This document shows, one piece after another, positions 1 through 5,422 of a stretch of DNA of 7,932 nucleotides. The notes below the pieces were generated by a model that saw only the letters and a list, made by a program, of their open reading frames with translations, was not told where the DNA came from and did not search any database. The translations under genes and the position numbers were made by a program. The DNA lies in NCBI GenBank assembly GCA_041648955.1, contig JBAZOD010000044.1:1-7932 (forward strand). The letters run 5' to 3'. Source of the DNA: JBAZOD01 sp041648955. GTDB taxonomy: Bacteria > Patescibacteriota > Patescibacteriia > Patescibacteriales > JAQTRU01. How positions within the stretch are numbered: position 1 is the first letter of the stretch; the number at the start of each line of letters is the position of its first letter.

Positions 1-27
1 TGTCCTCATTTTTTTATTTCCTAATAA

Positions 28-2964
28 TTAATTATTTATTGTGATTGTAAGTTCTTCACTTTTTTTAGTTTGTCCTTGCCAACCATAAGCCTCGCCGTAT
101 ATTTTATATGTTCCAGGAGGCGGTATTTTTTTCCATGATCCAGAAGCTACCTCGCCGTTAATTGGTTGTATGGTGGTGATATTGACTGGGGTGCTGTCTT
201 CCCCCTCTTCTGTTAAAAAAACCTCAATCCGAGCCGTTTGTGACGGATTAGAGAGTTTAAAAACAGTACTCACCGGAAAGTCAATAGAGTTTACAGCCGC
301 GCCGCTTGTTGGATTTTGCCAAGAGAGATTTATTGTATTACTGGTTTTGTTTTTTTCATCTAGGATTAAGTTAAATTCTATTGATTTTTCAGAACAATTA
401 TCAATATCATCACAAGCCCTCACCTTTAGATTATGAAAGCCATTTTTTAAAAAATCAATTTGTTTTTCTAATCCAAAAGGATAAGAATTGGTGCTAAAAA
501 TTAAATTATTATCTATGTAATATTCAACCCTGTTAACTCCTCTGGGCGCCTCGGCTTTTATTTTTACTGTTAATAAGATGTCAATAATAGTTTGATTATT
601 AGTCGGAGAGATAATATCAAATTTGGGATTATTTTCTGGTTTATGAAGGTTATCATATTCTGTCGGCGGAGCCTCGGTAATTGTGGATGTGGCCTTAGCC
701 CAATTTAATACTCGATTTTCCCAAAGCTCAAATTGAGGATCTTGATTTGGATTTTTAGGGGCAGGGCCCAGAGGATCATCTTTATCAATATAATAAAGAA
801 TGCAATGATCTTGTTTATAAATTTTTTCTTCTACAAAATTTTCCGGAGTATATTCAGTAGCCAAAAGGCCAGAAGCCTTATCTATTCTTATTTTTTCTCC
901 GGCTTCTATTTTCCCGTCCAAGATTGGTTTGCCGGTTTCCGGTATTTCCGCCGGTCGAAACTCTTCTATTGGCGTATCTCCCAAGACTCTTTGCATGTAG
1001 TTATGCCAAATAGGAGCAGCAACAACACTGCCATCCGCTCCTCGTTTCATCTCGGCGTTATCGCTATTTCCTACCCAAACACCAGTAACAATAGAGGGGG
1101 TGTATCCCATTGTCCAAGCATCATGATAATCATTGGTGGTTCCAGTTTTAGCAGCTACTGGGCGCGAATTAAGAGTTAACCAGTTTTGACCGCCAAAAAT
1201 ATAGGAACGGGCGTTGTTATCAGATAAAACACTATTAACCATTCTAGCAATTTTTGGGTCTAAAACTCTTTTTTCTTTTGGCTCTTTAAATTCTTCTATT
1301 ACATTGCCGTTTTTATCCTCTATTTTAAGAAGAGCAGAAATAGGAACACTTAATCCTTCTCTAGCAAAAATTCCATAAGCGCTGGCATGCTCTAAAAGTT
1401 TTACCTCGCCGCCACCTAGAACAAGCGATAAACCAAAACGGTCAGGATCATTTAAGGTTGTATAGCCAAAATCTTTTGCTAAATTTATAACATTATTTAT
1501 GCCAGCCAAATAGATTGCTTTTACGGCCGGGATATTTAATGAGCCGGCCAAGGCCTGTCTGATTGTAACTGGGCCGCGTTCTTTACTATCATAGTTATGC
1601 GGTTCATAAGGATTAGCCGGATCGCTGGAAAAATTAGTTACTACATCGTAAAGAATGGTGTTGGGGGTATAGCCCTTTAAAAAAGCCGCAGCATAAACCA
1701 AGGGCTTTAAAGAAGATCCTGGCTGGCGTGAACTTGTAGTAACGTTAACTTGACCATCAATGTCATCGTTAAAATAATCTCTTGAGCCGACCATAGCTAG
1801 AATTTGTCCAGTTTTTGGATCAAGAGAAACTAGAGCAGCATTGCCAGCATTATAATTTGCCTGATTTTTTTCTGCTTGTTCCGTGATAACTTCTTCAGCT
1901 ATTTTTTGTTTATATAAATCAAGAGTGGTATAAATTTTTAAGCCTTCCTGCTCAACCATTTTCTCTCCATATTTTTCAGAAAGAATTTCTTTTATATACA
2001 TAACAAAATGAGGAGCAAGCATGTTTCCCTCTTCCTGTTTTTTAAACTCTAATTTAAATTGTTTAGCTGCTTCTGCTTTTGCTTCCGGAATATACCCCTG
2101 TTCTTTCATTAGGTCCAAAATAAAATGTTGTCTTTGAATTAAAAGATCCTTATTCGAACCATAAGGAGAGTAACGGCTTGGAGCTTGTGGCAAGGCCGCC
2201 AAAATTGCTGCTTCTGCCAAATTAACGTCTTTAACGCTTTTACCAAAATAGCGCTGACTAGCCGCTTCTACTCCATAGGCGGTGGAACCATAGGGGATTT
2301 CATTAAGATACATTTGAAGAATTTCATCTTTTGAAAATTTTTGTTCCACCTTGTAAGCAAGAATTAATTCTTTAATTTTTCTGGTATAGGTTTTTTCAGG
2401 AGATAAGACTGCATTTTTTATAAATTGTTGGGTAAGCGTGGATCCACCCGCTTTTTTTCCGAATAAGACATTAGTAACAGCAGTTCGAAACATGGCCCAA
2501 ATACTAAATCCCCCGTGTTTATAAAAGTCTTTGTCTTCGATGGCGATCGTTGCCGTTTTTACATAATCTGGAATTTCATCTAAATTTACTAATGTTCTTT
2601 TCTCATCGCCGTGGATTTCATAAAGAATTGTTTCGCCTGTACGGTCATATATTTTTGTGCTCTGGGCGATTTGCCTGTCTATTAAGCGATTTGGATCTGG
2701 AAGGTTGCGGGAAATTAGAATAATACTAATCGTTGCAAAAAACAGCCCGGCCAAGATAAACCAAGAAAAAAATTTTAAAACTTTTTTGTTTTTTATAAAA
2801 GCCAAAAAAAGTTCTGAATAACTACTATTTTTGAAATTCCATTTAGATTTTTTTGAAGAAAATGTTGTCTTTGAGCTGGAGTTTTTAGAGAGATAATATT
2901 TTTTCTTCTGGTTTCGCCAAGAAGAACTTTTTCTGTCAGGGTAAGATAAATGTGGTATTGGCAT
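28..2964 (-). CDS. Class A bifunctional penicillin-binding protein (PBP1A family)
   Basis: Membrane-anchored enzyme that polymerises lipid II into glycan strands and cross-links the peptides outside the membrane. Seen in the 978-residue product: a basic Ser/Lys-rich cytoplasmic tail (about 1-60), one membrane segment (about 65-85), then a GT51 transglycosylase domain (about 95-270) with EDKDFYKH at 143-150 (first catalytic Glu E143), GGSTLTQQ at 173-180, RKIKE at 195-199 (second Glu E199) and ILQMYLNEIPYG at 215-226. The transpeptidase domain (about 370-665) has SSLK at 417-420 (nucleophile S417), SLN at 475-477 and KTGTT at 606-610. All catalytic motifs are intact. After about residue 780 come two probable Ig-like beta domains (about 783-868 and 880-976), the first with a Cys pair (C851, C857) that could form a disulfide outside the cell. 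The start ATG is preceded by an A-run and no Shine-Dalgarno. It lies 44 nt behind the GalT-like gene and probably shares its transcript. Names used for relatives are mrcA and ponA. Confidence 0.96.
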   Translation of the reverse strand: MPIPHLSYPDRKSSSWRNQKKKYYLSKNSSSKTTFSSKKSKWNFKNSSYSELFLAFIKNKKVLKFFSWFILAGLFFATISIILISRNLPDPNRLIDRQIAQSTKIYDRTGETILYEIHGDEKRTLVNLDEIPDYVKTATIAIEDKDFYKHGGFSIWAMFRTAVTNVLFGKKAGGSTLTQQFIKNAVLSPEKTYTRKIKELILAYKVEQKFSKDEILQMYLNEIPYGSTAYGVEAASQRYFGKSVKDVNLAEAAILAALPQAPSRYSPYGSNKDLLIQRQHFILDLMKEQGYIPEAKAEAAKQFKLEFKKQEEGNMLAPHFVMYIKEILSEKYGEKMVEQEGLKIYTTLDLYKQKIAEEVITEQAEKNQANYNAGNAALVSLDPKTGQILAMVGSRDYFNDDIDGQVNVTTSSRQPGSSLKPLVYAAAFLKGYTPNTILYDVVTNFSSDPANPYEPHNYDSKERGPVTIRQALAGSLNIPAVKAIYLAGINNVINLAKDFGYTTLNDPDRFGLSLVLGGGEVKLLEHASAYGIFAREGLSVPISALLKIEDKNGNVIEEFKEPKEKRVLDPKIARMVNSVLSDNNARSYIFGGQNWLTLNSRPVAAKTGTTNDYHDAWTMGYTPSIVTGVWVGNSDNAEMKRGADGSVVAAPIWHNYMQRVLGDTPIEEFRPAEIPETGKPILDGKIEAGEKIRIDKASGLLATEYTPENFVEEKIYKQDHCILYYIDKDDPLGPAPKNPNQDPQFELWENRVLNWAKATSTITEAPPTEYDNLHKPENNPKFDIISPTNNQTIIDILLTVKIKAEAPRGVNRVEYYIDNNLIFSTNSYPFGLEKQIDFLKNGFHNLKVRACDDIDNCSEKSIEFNLILDEKNKTSNTINLSWQNPTSGAAVNSIDFPVSTVFKLSNPSQTARIEVFLTEEGEDSTPVNITTIQPINGEVASGSWKKIPPPGTYKIYGEAYGWQGQTKKSEELTITINN

Positions 2965-3008
2965 TTTTTTGGTGTAAAGTTATTAAATACTGTCCTAGTA
3001 ATTCTATA

Positions 3009-3944
3009 TTAATTTCTATAAAATTTTGCCGCCTCTTCCGGGGGGACGGAATTTATAATAAGACCAGACCCCAGTTCTACTCCCGCCCAAACGCTGTCTC
3101 GCGGCTGTATTTTTAAATAAAGGTGTTGGTTTTTGTCAGAAACAAGATTATGGAGAAAATAATTAAAAGACAAATTAATGGTTTCTAATTTTTCCAAAAT
3201 TAATTTTAAAGCCTTGGCAAATGATTTTATTTCATCTTCGGTAAGTAGGGTTATATTATCTACATGCTTTCGGGGAAATATCCAGGCTTCGTAGTGATAT
3301 TCGCTGGCATAGGGAGTAAAAGCTACTATATTTTTGTCAGAAAATATTTTTCTTTTGTTTTTTTCTTCTTCTTTTATGATTTTACAATAAGGGCAGCCGC
3401 CATGCTTTTTTTTATAATTATCTATGGCGGTCATTTCTTCTTTTATTTCCGGTGGAGTAATTTTAGTGGCAAAAATTTGTGAATGAGAATGGGTAATTGA
3501 CGCTCCCGCTTTTGAGCCTTGGTTTTTAAAACATAATATATAATTAATTTTTTTGTTTTTTGCTATATCCTTTGTTCTCTTAGCATACATTTTTAAAAGT
3601 TGTTCAATTTTTTCTATTTTCATTCCTCCCAACTCTTCAGCGTGGTTAGGCGTGTCTATAATAACTTCTTGTGTGCCATAAGCTTTTTTATTATCAAGTT
3701 CAACAGCCGGAAAAATATTTCTTATACTAAGAACATCCCATGTTTCATCTTTAGAATTATCAGCTGGGAGTTTGTCTATGATTTCTTTTTTATCAATATT
3801 TTCGGGGCAAAAAGGGCACGATTCTAAATTTTTAATAACAGTTTGTTCTTTTATTTCTCTTGGCCTGGCGGCTCTTCCGGGAGTTATAATAGCATATCTG
3901 TCCAGAAGATATGATTTTCTTATTTCTGATTTTATTTTTTTCAT
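3009..3944 (-). CDS. galT: GalT-like sugar-1-phosphate nucleotidyltransferase (HIT superfamily)
   Basis: Predicted cytoplasmic enzyme that moves a nucleoside monophosphate between a nucleotide-sugar and a sugar-1-phosphate through a covalent nucleotidyl-His intermediate. Seen in 311 residues: two HIT-like halves; CPFC at 43-46; NQGSKAGASITHSHSQ at 141-156, whose H-x-H (H152, H154) is the expected active site with H154 as nucleophile; a second pair CPYC at 184-187; FPRKH at 223-227; and NQHLYLKIQPR at 272-282. The two CxxC pairs with downstream His residues suggest two metal sites. The active-site motif is HSHSQ, not the HPHGQ of enterobacterial GalT. That resembles GalT-like phosphorylases such as the plant ADP-glucose phosphorylase, so the true substrate may not be galactose-1-phosphate. 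No gal, glycogen or other sugar gene adjoins it; the downstream neighbour is a penicillin-binding protein. The start is fixed by a strong extended -10 promoter about 27 nt upstream, leaving a short leader of about 20 nt with no Shine-Dalgarno. Family assignment is firm; substrate is uncertain. Confidence 0.87.
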   Translation of the reverse strand: MKKIKSEIRKSYLLDRYAIITPGRAARPREIKEQTVIKNLESCPFCPENIDKKEIIDKLPADNSKDETWDVLSIRNIFPAVELDNKKAYGTQEVIIDTPNHAEELGGMKIEKIEQLLKMYAKRTKDIAKNKKINYILCFKNQGSKAGASITHSHSQIFATKITPPEIKEEMTAIDNYKKKHGGCPYCKIIKEEEKNKRKIFSDKNIVAFTPYASEYHYEAWIFPRKHVDNITLLTEDEIKSFAKALKLILEKLETINLSFNYFLHNLVSDKNQHLYLKIQPRDSVWAGVELGSGLIINSVPPEEAAKFYRN

Positions 3945-3970
3945 GTTTTTATTATTTGTTTATATTGTTT

Positions 3971-3999
3971 ATTATAACAGATGGAGTTGATTATTTAAA
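3971..3999 (-). promoter_or_regulatory. Extended -10 promoter of the galT-PBP unit
   Basis: On the minus strand a perfect TATAAT (3971-3976) is preceded by TG plus one base, giving the extended -10 form TGTTATAAT. A partial -35, TTTAAA (3994-3999, 4 of 6 matches to TTGACA), lies 17 bp away. Transcription would begin near 3964, about 20 nt before the galT ATG. Assignment rests on consensus match and position only. Confidence 0.7.
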
Positions 4000-4023
4000 G
4001 ACCGATTAAAAAATAATAAAAAA

Positions 4024-4036
4024 CTTTTAATAAAAG
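4024..4036. repeat. Small perfect inverted repeat between divergent promoters
   Basis: CTTTTA, one base, TAAAAG: a 6+1+6 palindrome just upstream of the rightward -35 box and about 25 bp from the leftward one. It lies in an A/T-rich stretch (3985-4041) that could act as an UP element, or the palindrome could bind a regulator. In sequence this AT-rich, such a palindrome can arise by chance. Confidence 0.3.
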
Positions 4037-4041
4037 AACCC

Positions 4042-4070
4042 TTGCCTTTTTATTTTAATTCTGTTATATT
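4042..4070 (+). promoter_or_regulatory. Promoter of the tRNA / pseudopilin-like / rpsT unit
   Basis: TTGCCT (4042-4047, 4 of 6 matches to TTGACA), a 17-bp spacer, then TATATT (4065-4070, 5 of 6 matches) preceded by TG plus one base, making an extended -10. The element CTGTTATATT is nearly identical to CTGTTATAAT of the divergent galT promoter. Transcription would begin near 4077. I found no other convincing rightward promoter before rpsT, so it may drive the whole block to the terminator at 5391-5418. Confidence 0.7.
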
Positions 4071-4072
4071 GT

Positions 4073-4098
4073 GAAAGAGCTTTTTGAAGAGCTTTTTC
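4073..4098 (+). other. Hairpin with tandem repeat at the start of the leader
   Basis: GAAAGAGC (4073-4080) can pair with GCTTTTTC (4091-4098), 8 bp with one G-U, around a 10-nt loop. The same stretch holds two direct copies of AGAGCTTTTT (4076-4085 and 4088-4097) spaced by 12 nt. It lies at the predicted transcript 5' end; the first few bases may precede the start site, so the full hairpin may not form in RNA. Function unknown. Confidence 0.35.
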
Positions 4099-4131
4099 TT
4101 GTTTATAGGAAGGGCTATTTTGTTAGTTTTG

Positions 4132-4198
4132 GGAGGCGCTAATGGTTTTTCTGGACGCGCTTGCCATTAAAAAATGGGCGTATAGCTCAGTTGGCTAG
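4132..4198 (+). other. Leader mini-ORF with strong Shine-Dalgarno, running into tRNA-Ile
   Basis: A perfect GGAGG (4132-4136, within GGGAGG) lies 5 nt before an ATG at 4142. The frame encodes 18 residues (MVFLDALAIKKWAYSSVG) and stops at TAG 4196-4198, inside the D arm of tRNA-Ile. The ATG also sits in a short inverted repeat, TAATGG (4140-4145) with CCATTA (4164-4169). It could be a real leader peptide read from the unprocessed transcript, or chance. The peptide resembles nothing I recognise. I do not call it a gene. Confidence 0.2.
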
Positions 4199-4249
4199 AG
4201 CGCGTCCCTGATAAGGACGAGGTCCATGGTTCGAGTCCATGTACGCCCA
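4176..4249 (+). tRNA. tRNA-Ile (anticodon GAU)
   Basis: A full cloverleaf of 74 nt. Acceptor GGGCGTA pairs perfectly with TACGCCC (4242-4248), discriminator A at 4249. D arm GCTC/GAGC; anticodon stem CGTCC/GGACG around loop CTGATAA with GAT at 4210-4212; T arm CATGG/CCATG with TTCGAGT. The 3' CCA is not encoded (next bases CTTT), so a CCA-adding enzyme is needed. It is the first gene of the rightward unit and is not beside rRNA genes, where Ile-GAU often sits in other bacteria. Confidence 0.97.
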
Positions 4250-4277
4250 CTTTAACAGCCTGATTTAAAAAATATGC

Positions 4278-4350
4278 CGCGGGGTAGAGCAGCTGGCAGC
4301 TCGCCAGGCCCATAACCTGGAGGTCGTCGGTTCGAATCCGACCCCCGCAA
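4278..4350 (+). tRNA. Initiator tRNA-fMet (anticodon CAU) with atypical C33
   Basis: 73 nt. Initiator hallmarks visible: acceptor CGCGGGG opposite CCCCGCA, leaving the unpaired C1/A72 position (4278, 4349), and an A11-U24 pair in the D stem (GAGC/GCTC). T arm GTCGG-TTCGAAT-CCGAC is standard. Anticodon stem CCAGG/CCTGG closes the loop CCCATAA with CAT at 4311-4313. Two departures: position 33 (4310) is C instead of the near-universal U, and the stem has A29-U41 (4306/4318) where initiators normally have the first of three consecutive G-C pairs; 30-40 and 31-39 remain G-C. CCA is not encoded (CACA follows). Identity as initiator is firm. Confidence 0.95.
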
Positions 4351-4374
4351 CACAGTGAACCTGCATTCTGTAGG

Positions 4375-4446
4375 GCCTCGGTAGCTCAGTGGTAGAGCAA
4401 AGGACTGAAAATCCTTGTGTCGTCAGTTCAATTCTGACCCGGGGCA
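4375..4446 (+). tRNA. tRNA-Phe (anticodon GAA)
   Basis: 72 nt. Acceptor GCCTCGG (4375-4381) pairs with CCGGGGC (4439-4445) with one U-G pair, discriminator A. D arm GCTC/GAGC with a 7-nt loop; anticodon stem AAGGA/TCCTT around CTGAAAA, anticodon GAA at 4407-4409; T arm GTCAG-TTCAATT-CTGAC. CCA is not encoded. Only six bases separate it from the start codon of the next protein gene. Confidence 0.97.
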
Positions 4447-4452
4447 CTAAAT

Positions 4453-4887
4453 ATGAGTTTTTTTAGTTTTAAAAATGGAATAATAGTTTCGGTTGTTGCT
4501 GTTTTTACTATCCTTGGATTTTATTGGGCTGACGGTTATAGCCGGGCTAAAATTGAAAACGAAAATCTGCATTTTAGAGATTATTTAAAGTCAGATTATG
4601 CCAAAATAAAAGGAGCTGTGAAAGAAATACCGGAGATATTAAAAGAAAGTGCTGAAAGCGGAGATAAGGTAAAGATTGGTTCAATAAATAAATTAGTAGA
4701 AGCCCTAGATATTTATAATATGGAAGAGGGAAGATATCCTGAGACGATAAATGATTTAATTGGTAAATATATAAATAGCGGGATAGTGAAAGAAGAAAGT
4801 TTTTATTATGAGCCGAAGATAAAAGGAAGCGGTTATATAATGGGGATTAAATTGGTGGATGGGGAGATTTATGAAGTGAAAAATTGA
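4453..4887 (+). CDS. Small membrane-anchored protein with pseudopilin-like C-terminal region
   Basis: I do not recognise a named family. Seen in 144 residues: a short N-terminus, one membrane segment at about 9-25, a Lys/Glu-rich, probably helical region (about 30-80), then a region resembling the globular head of type II secretion / type IV pseudopilins: LVEALDIYNMEEGRYPETIN at 81-100 and FYYEPKIKGSGYIMGIKL at 117-134. It lacks the prepilin peptidase site (Gly-Phe-Thr-Leu-x-Glu) of true pseudopilins, so processing and assembly into a pilus are unlikely; it is more likely an anchored extracytoplasmic protein. The ATG is the only plausible start, 6 nt after tRNA-Phe, with no Shine-Dalgarno; cutting at the tRNA 3' end would leave a nearly leaderless mRNA. 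It ends in TGA 35 nt before tRNA-Pro. Protein reality is supported by the membrane segment and the pilin-like pattern. Confidence 0.8.
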   Translation: MSFFSFKNGIIVSVVAVFTILGFYWADGYSRAKIENENLHFRDYLKSDYAKIKGAVKEIPEILKESAESGDKVKIGSINKLVEALDIYNMEEGRYPETINDLIGKYINSGIVKEESFYYEPKIKGSGYIMGIKLVDGEIYEVKN

Positions 4888-4922
4888 TTTAGCCTCGTTA
4901 AATAAAGTTTTTGTTAATTTTT

Positions 4923-4997
4923 CGGGGTGTGGCCTAGTTGGCTTAGGGCGTCTGGTTTGGGACCAGAAGATCCTGGGTTCGAATCCCAGCACCCCGA
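4923..4997 (+). tRNA. tRNA-Pro (anticodon UGG)
   Basis: 75 nt. Acceptor CGGGGTG pairs perfectly with CACCCCG (4990-4996), discriminator A. D stem GCCT/GGGC has one U-G pair; anticodon stem TCTGG/CCAGA around TTTGGGA, anticodon TGG at 4958-4960; T arm CTGGG-TTCGAAT-CCCAG. C1-G72 is typical of bacterial tRNA-Pro. CCA is not encoded (CAAG follows). It lies between the pseudopilin-like gene and rpsT, with gaps of 35 and 34 nt. Confidence 0.97.
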
Positions 4998-5031
4998 CAA
5001 GTAAAGTTTTATTTTTTAATATTATAATATT

Positions 5032-5289
5032 ATGCCAAACATTGAATCAGCTAAAAAAGAATTGCGGAAAAGCATAAAAAGAAATGCTCGCAATAGCAAC
5101 GTGGAAAAGAATTTAAAGGAATTAATAAAAAAAAGCCGCAAGGCTATAGAAGCGAAAGATGGTAAGGCTAAAGATTTGGTAGCCAAGACCATGAAGGCGC
5201 TTGACAAGGCAGCACAGAAAGGTATAATAAAGAAAAATACCCGCGACAGAAGAAAATCTAGACTGCACAAAAAATTAAACCAAAAATAA
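5032..5289 (+). CDS. rpsT: 30S ribosomal protein S20
   Basis: S20 binds 16S rRNA early in small-subunit assembly. The 85-residue product is the usual family length and very basic. Conserved features visible: the N-terminus MPNIESAKKELRKS; a long helical, Lys/Arg-rich body; LDKAAQKGIIKKNT at about 57-70, matching the LDKAAxKGxIxKNxA signature; and RRKSRLHKKLN at the end. The start is fixed by the conserved MPNIxSAKK. The region before the ATG is almost purely A/T with no Shine-Dalgarno, notable for a highly expressed ribosomal gene. It follows tRNA-Pro by 34 nt and is probably the last gene of the tRNA-led transcript. No sign of truncation. Confidence 0.97.
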   Translation: MPNIESAKKELRKSIKRNARNSNVEKNLKELIKKSRKAIEAKDGKAKDLVAKTMKALDKAAQKGIIKKNTRDRRKSRLHKKLNQK

Positions 5290-5302
5290 AATAAAAATAT
5301 AG

Positions 5303-5357
5303 TTCCCAACAAAAAATTAGGAATGAAATTATCCCTAATTTTTTGTTTTCCTGGGAA
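5303..5357 (+). other. Long AT-rich hairpin in the rpsT 3' region
   Basis: AACAAAAAATTAGG (5308-5321) pairs perfectly with CCTAATTTTTTGTT (5334-5347), 14 bp around a 12-nt loop. After a 5-nt one-sided bulge, TTCCC (5303-5307) pairs with GGGAA (5353-5357). There is no U-run immediately after it on the plus strand, so it is not a classic intrinsic terminator there. It could stabilise the mRNA 3' end, or help stop holA transcripts arriving from the other side. Confidence 0.6.
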
Positions 5358-5390
5358 AAATTTGTTCTTTTGCAAAAAATCATGATTTAA

Positions 5391-5418
5391 GAAGCCCCTG
5401 GACGGGGCTTCTTTTTTT
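5391..5418 (+). terminator. Rho-independent terminator of the rpsT unit
   Basis: GAAGCCCC (5391-5398), loop TGGAC, GGGGCTTC (5404-5411): a perfect 8-bp GC-rich stem followed directly by seven T (5412-5418). It ends about 130 nt after rpsT and 4 nt from the holA stop on the opposite strand. On the minus strand the hairpin is followed only by TTAAAT, so termination of holA here would be weaker. Confidence 0.9.
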
Positions 5419-5422
5419 GAAA

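Noticed and set aside
1..9. Possible start of another minus-strand gene (ATG as CAT at 7-9, with AGGA 9 nt upstream)
   Set aside because: Only three codons are inside the window, so it cannot be supported, though position and spacing behind the PBP gene are plausible.
733..1179. 148-codon plus-strand ORF opposite the PBP gene, and similar plus-strand ORFs opposite galT, holA and murD
   Set aside because: Shadow frames of strongly supported minus-strand genes; the translations are low-complexity Phe/Ile/Ser-rich with no recognisable domain.
4071..4142. GTG-started 23-residue frame (begins GTG AAA GAG CTT) ending at TAA 4140-4142
   Set aside because: The GTG lies directly after the -10 box and before the predicted transcription start, so it would not be on the mRNA; no ribosome-binding site.
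4265..4447. 60-codon minus-strand ORF across tRNA-fMet and tRNA-Phe, containing GVGFEPTTSRL
   Set aside because: This is the familiar spurious peptide from reading tRNA T arms antisense (the GFEPTT pattern). It is explained by the two tRNAs.
4885..4887. UGA read as glycine (as in Gracilibacteria/Absconditabacteria)
   Set aside because: The long genes contain no in-frame TGA, and reading through here adds only a few residues before TAA. The standard bacterial code fits.
4756..4992. Minus-strand ORF starting MLGFEPRIF
   Set aside because: Antisense of tRNA-Pro and of the 3' part of the pseudopilin-like gene; no independent support.
5023..5028. Perfect TATAAT just before rpsT
   Set aside because: A start about 7 nt downstream would fall inside the rpsT start codon region, and there is no -35 match 17 bp upstream. 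Probably AT-rich chance.
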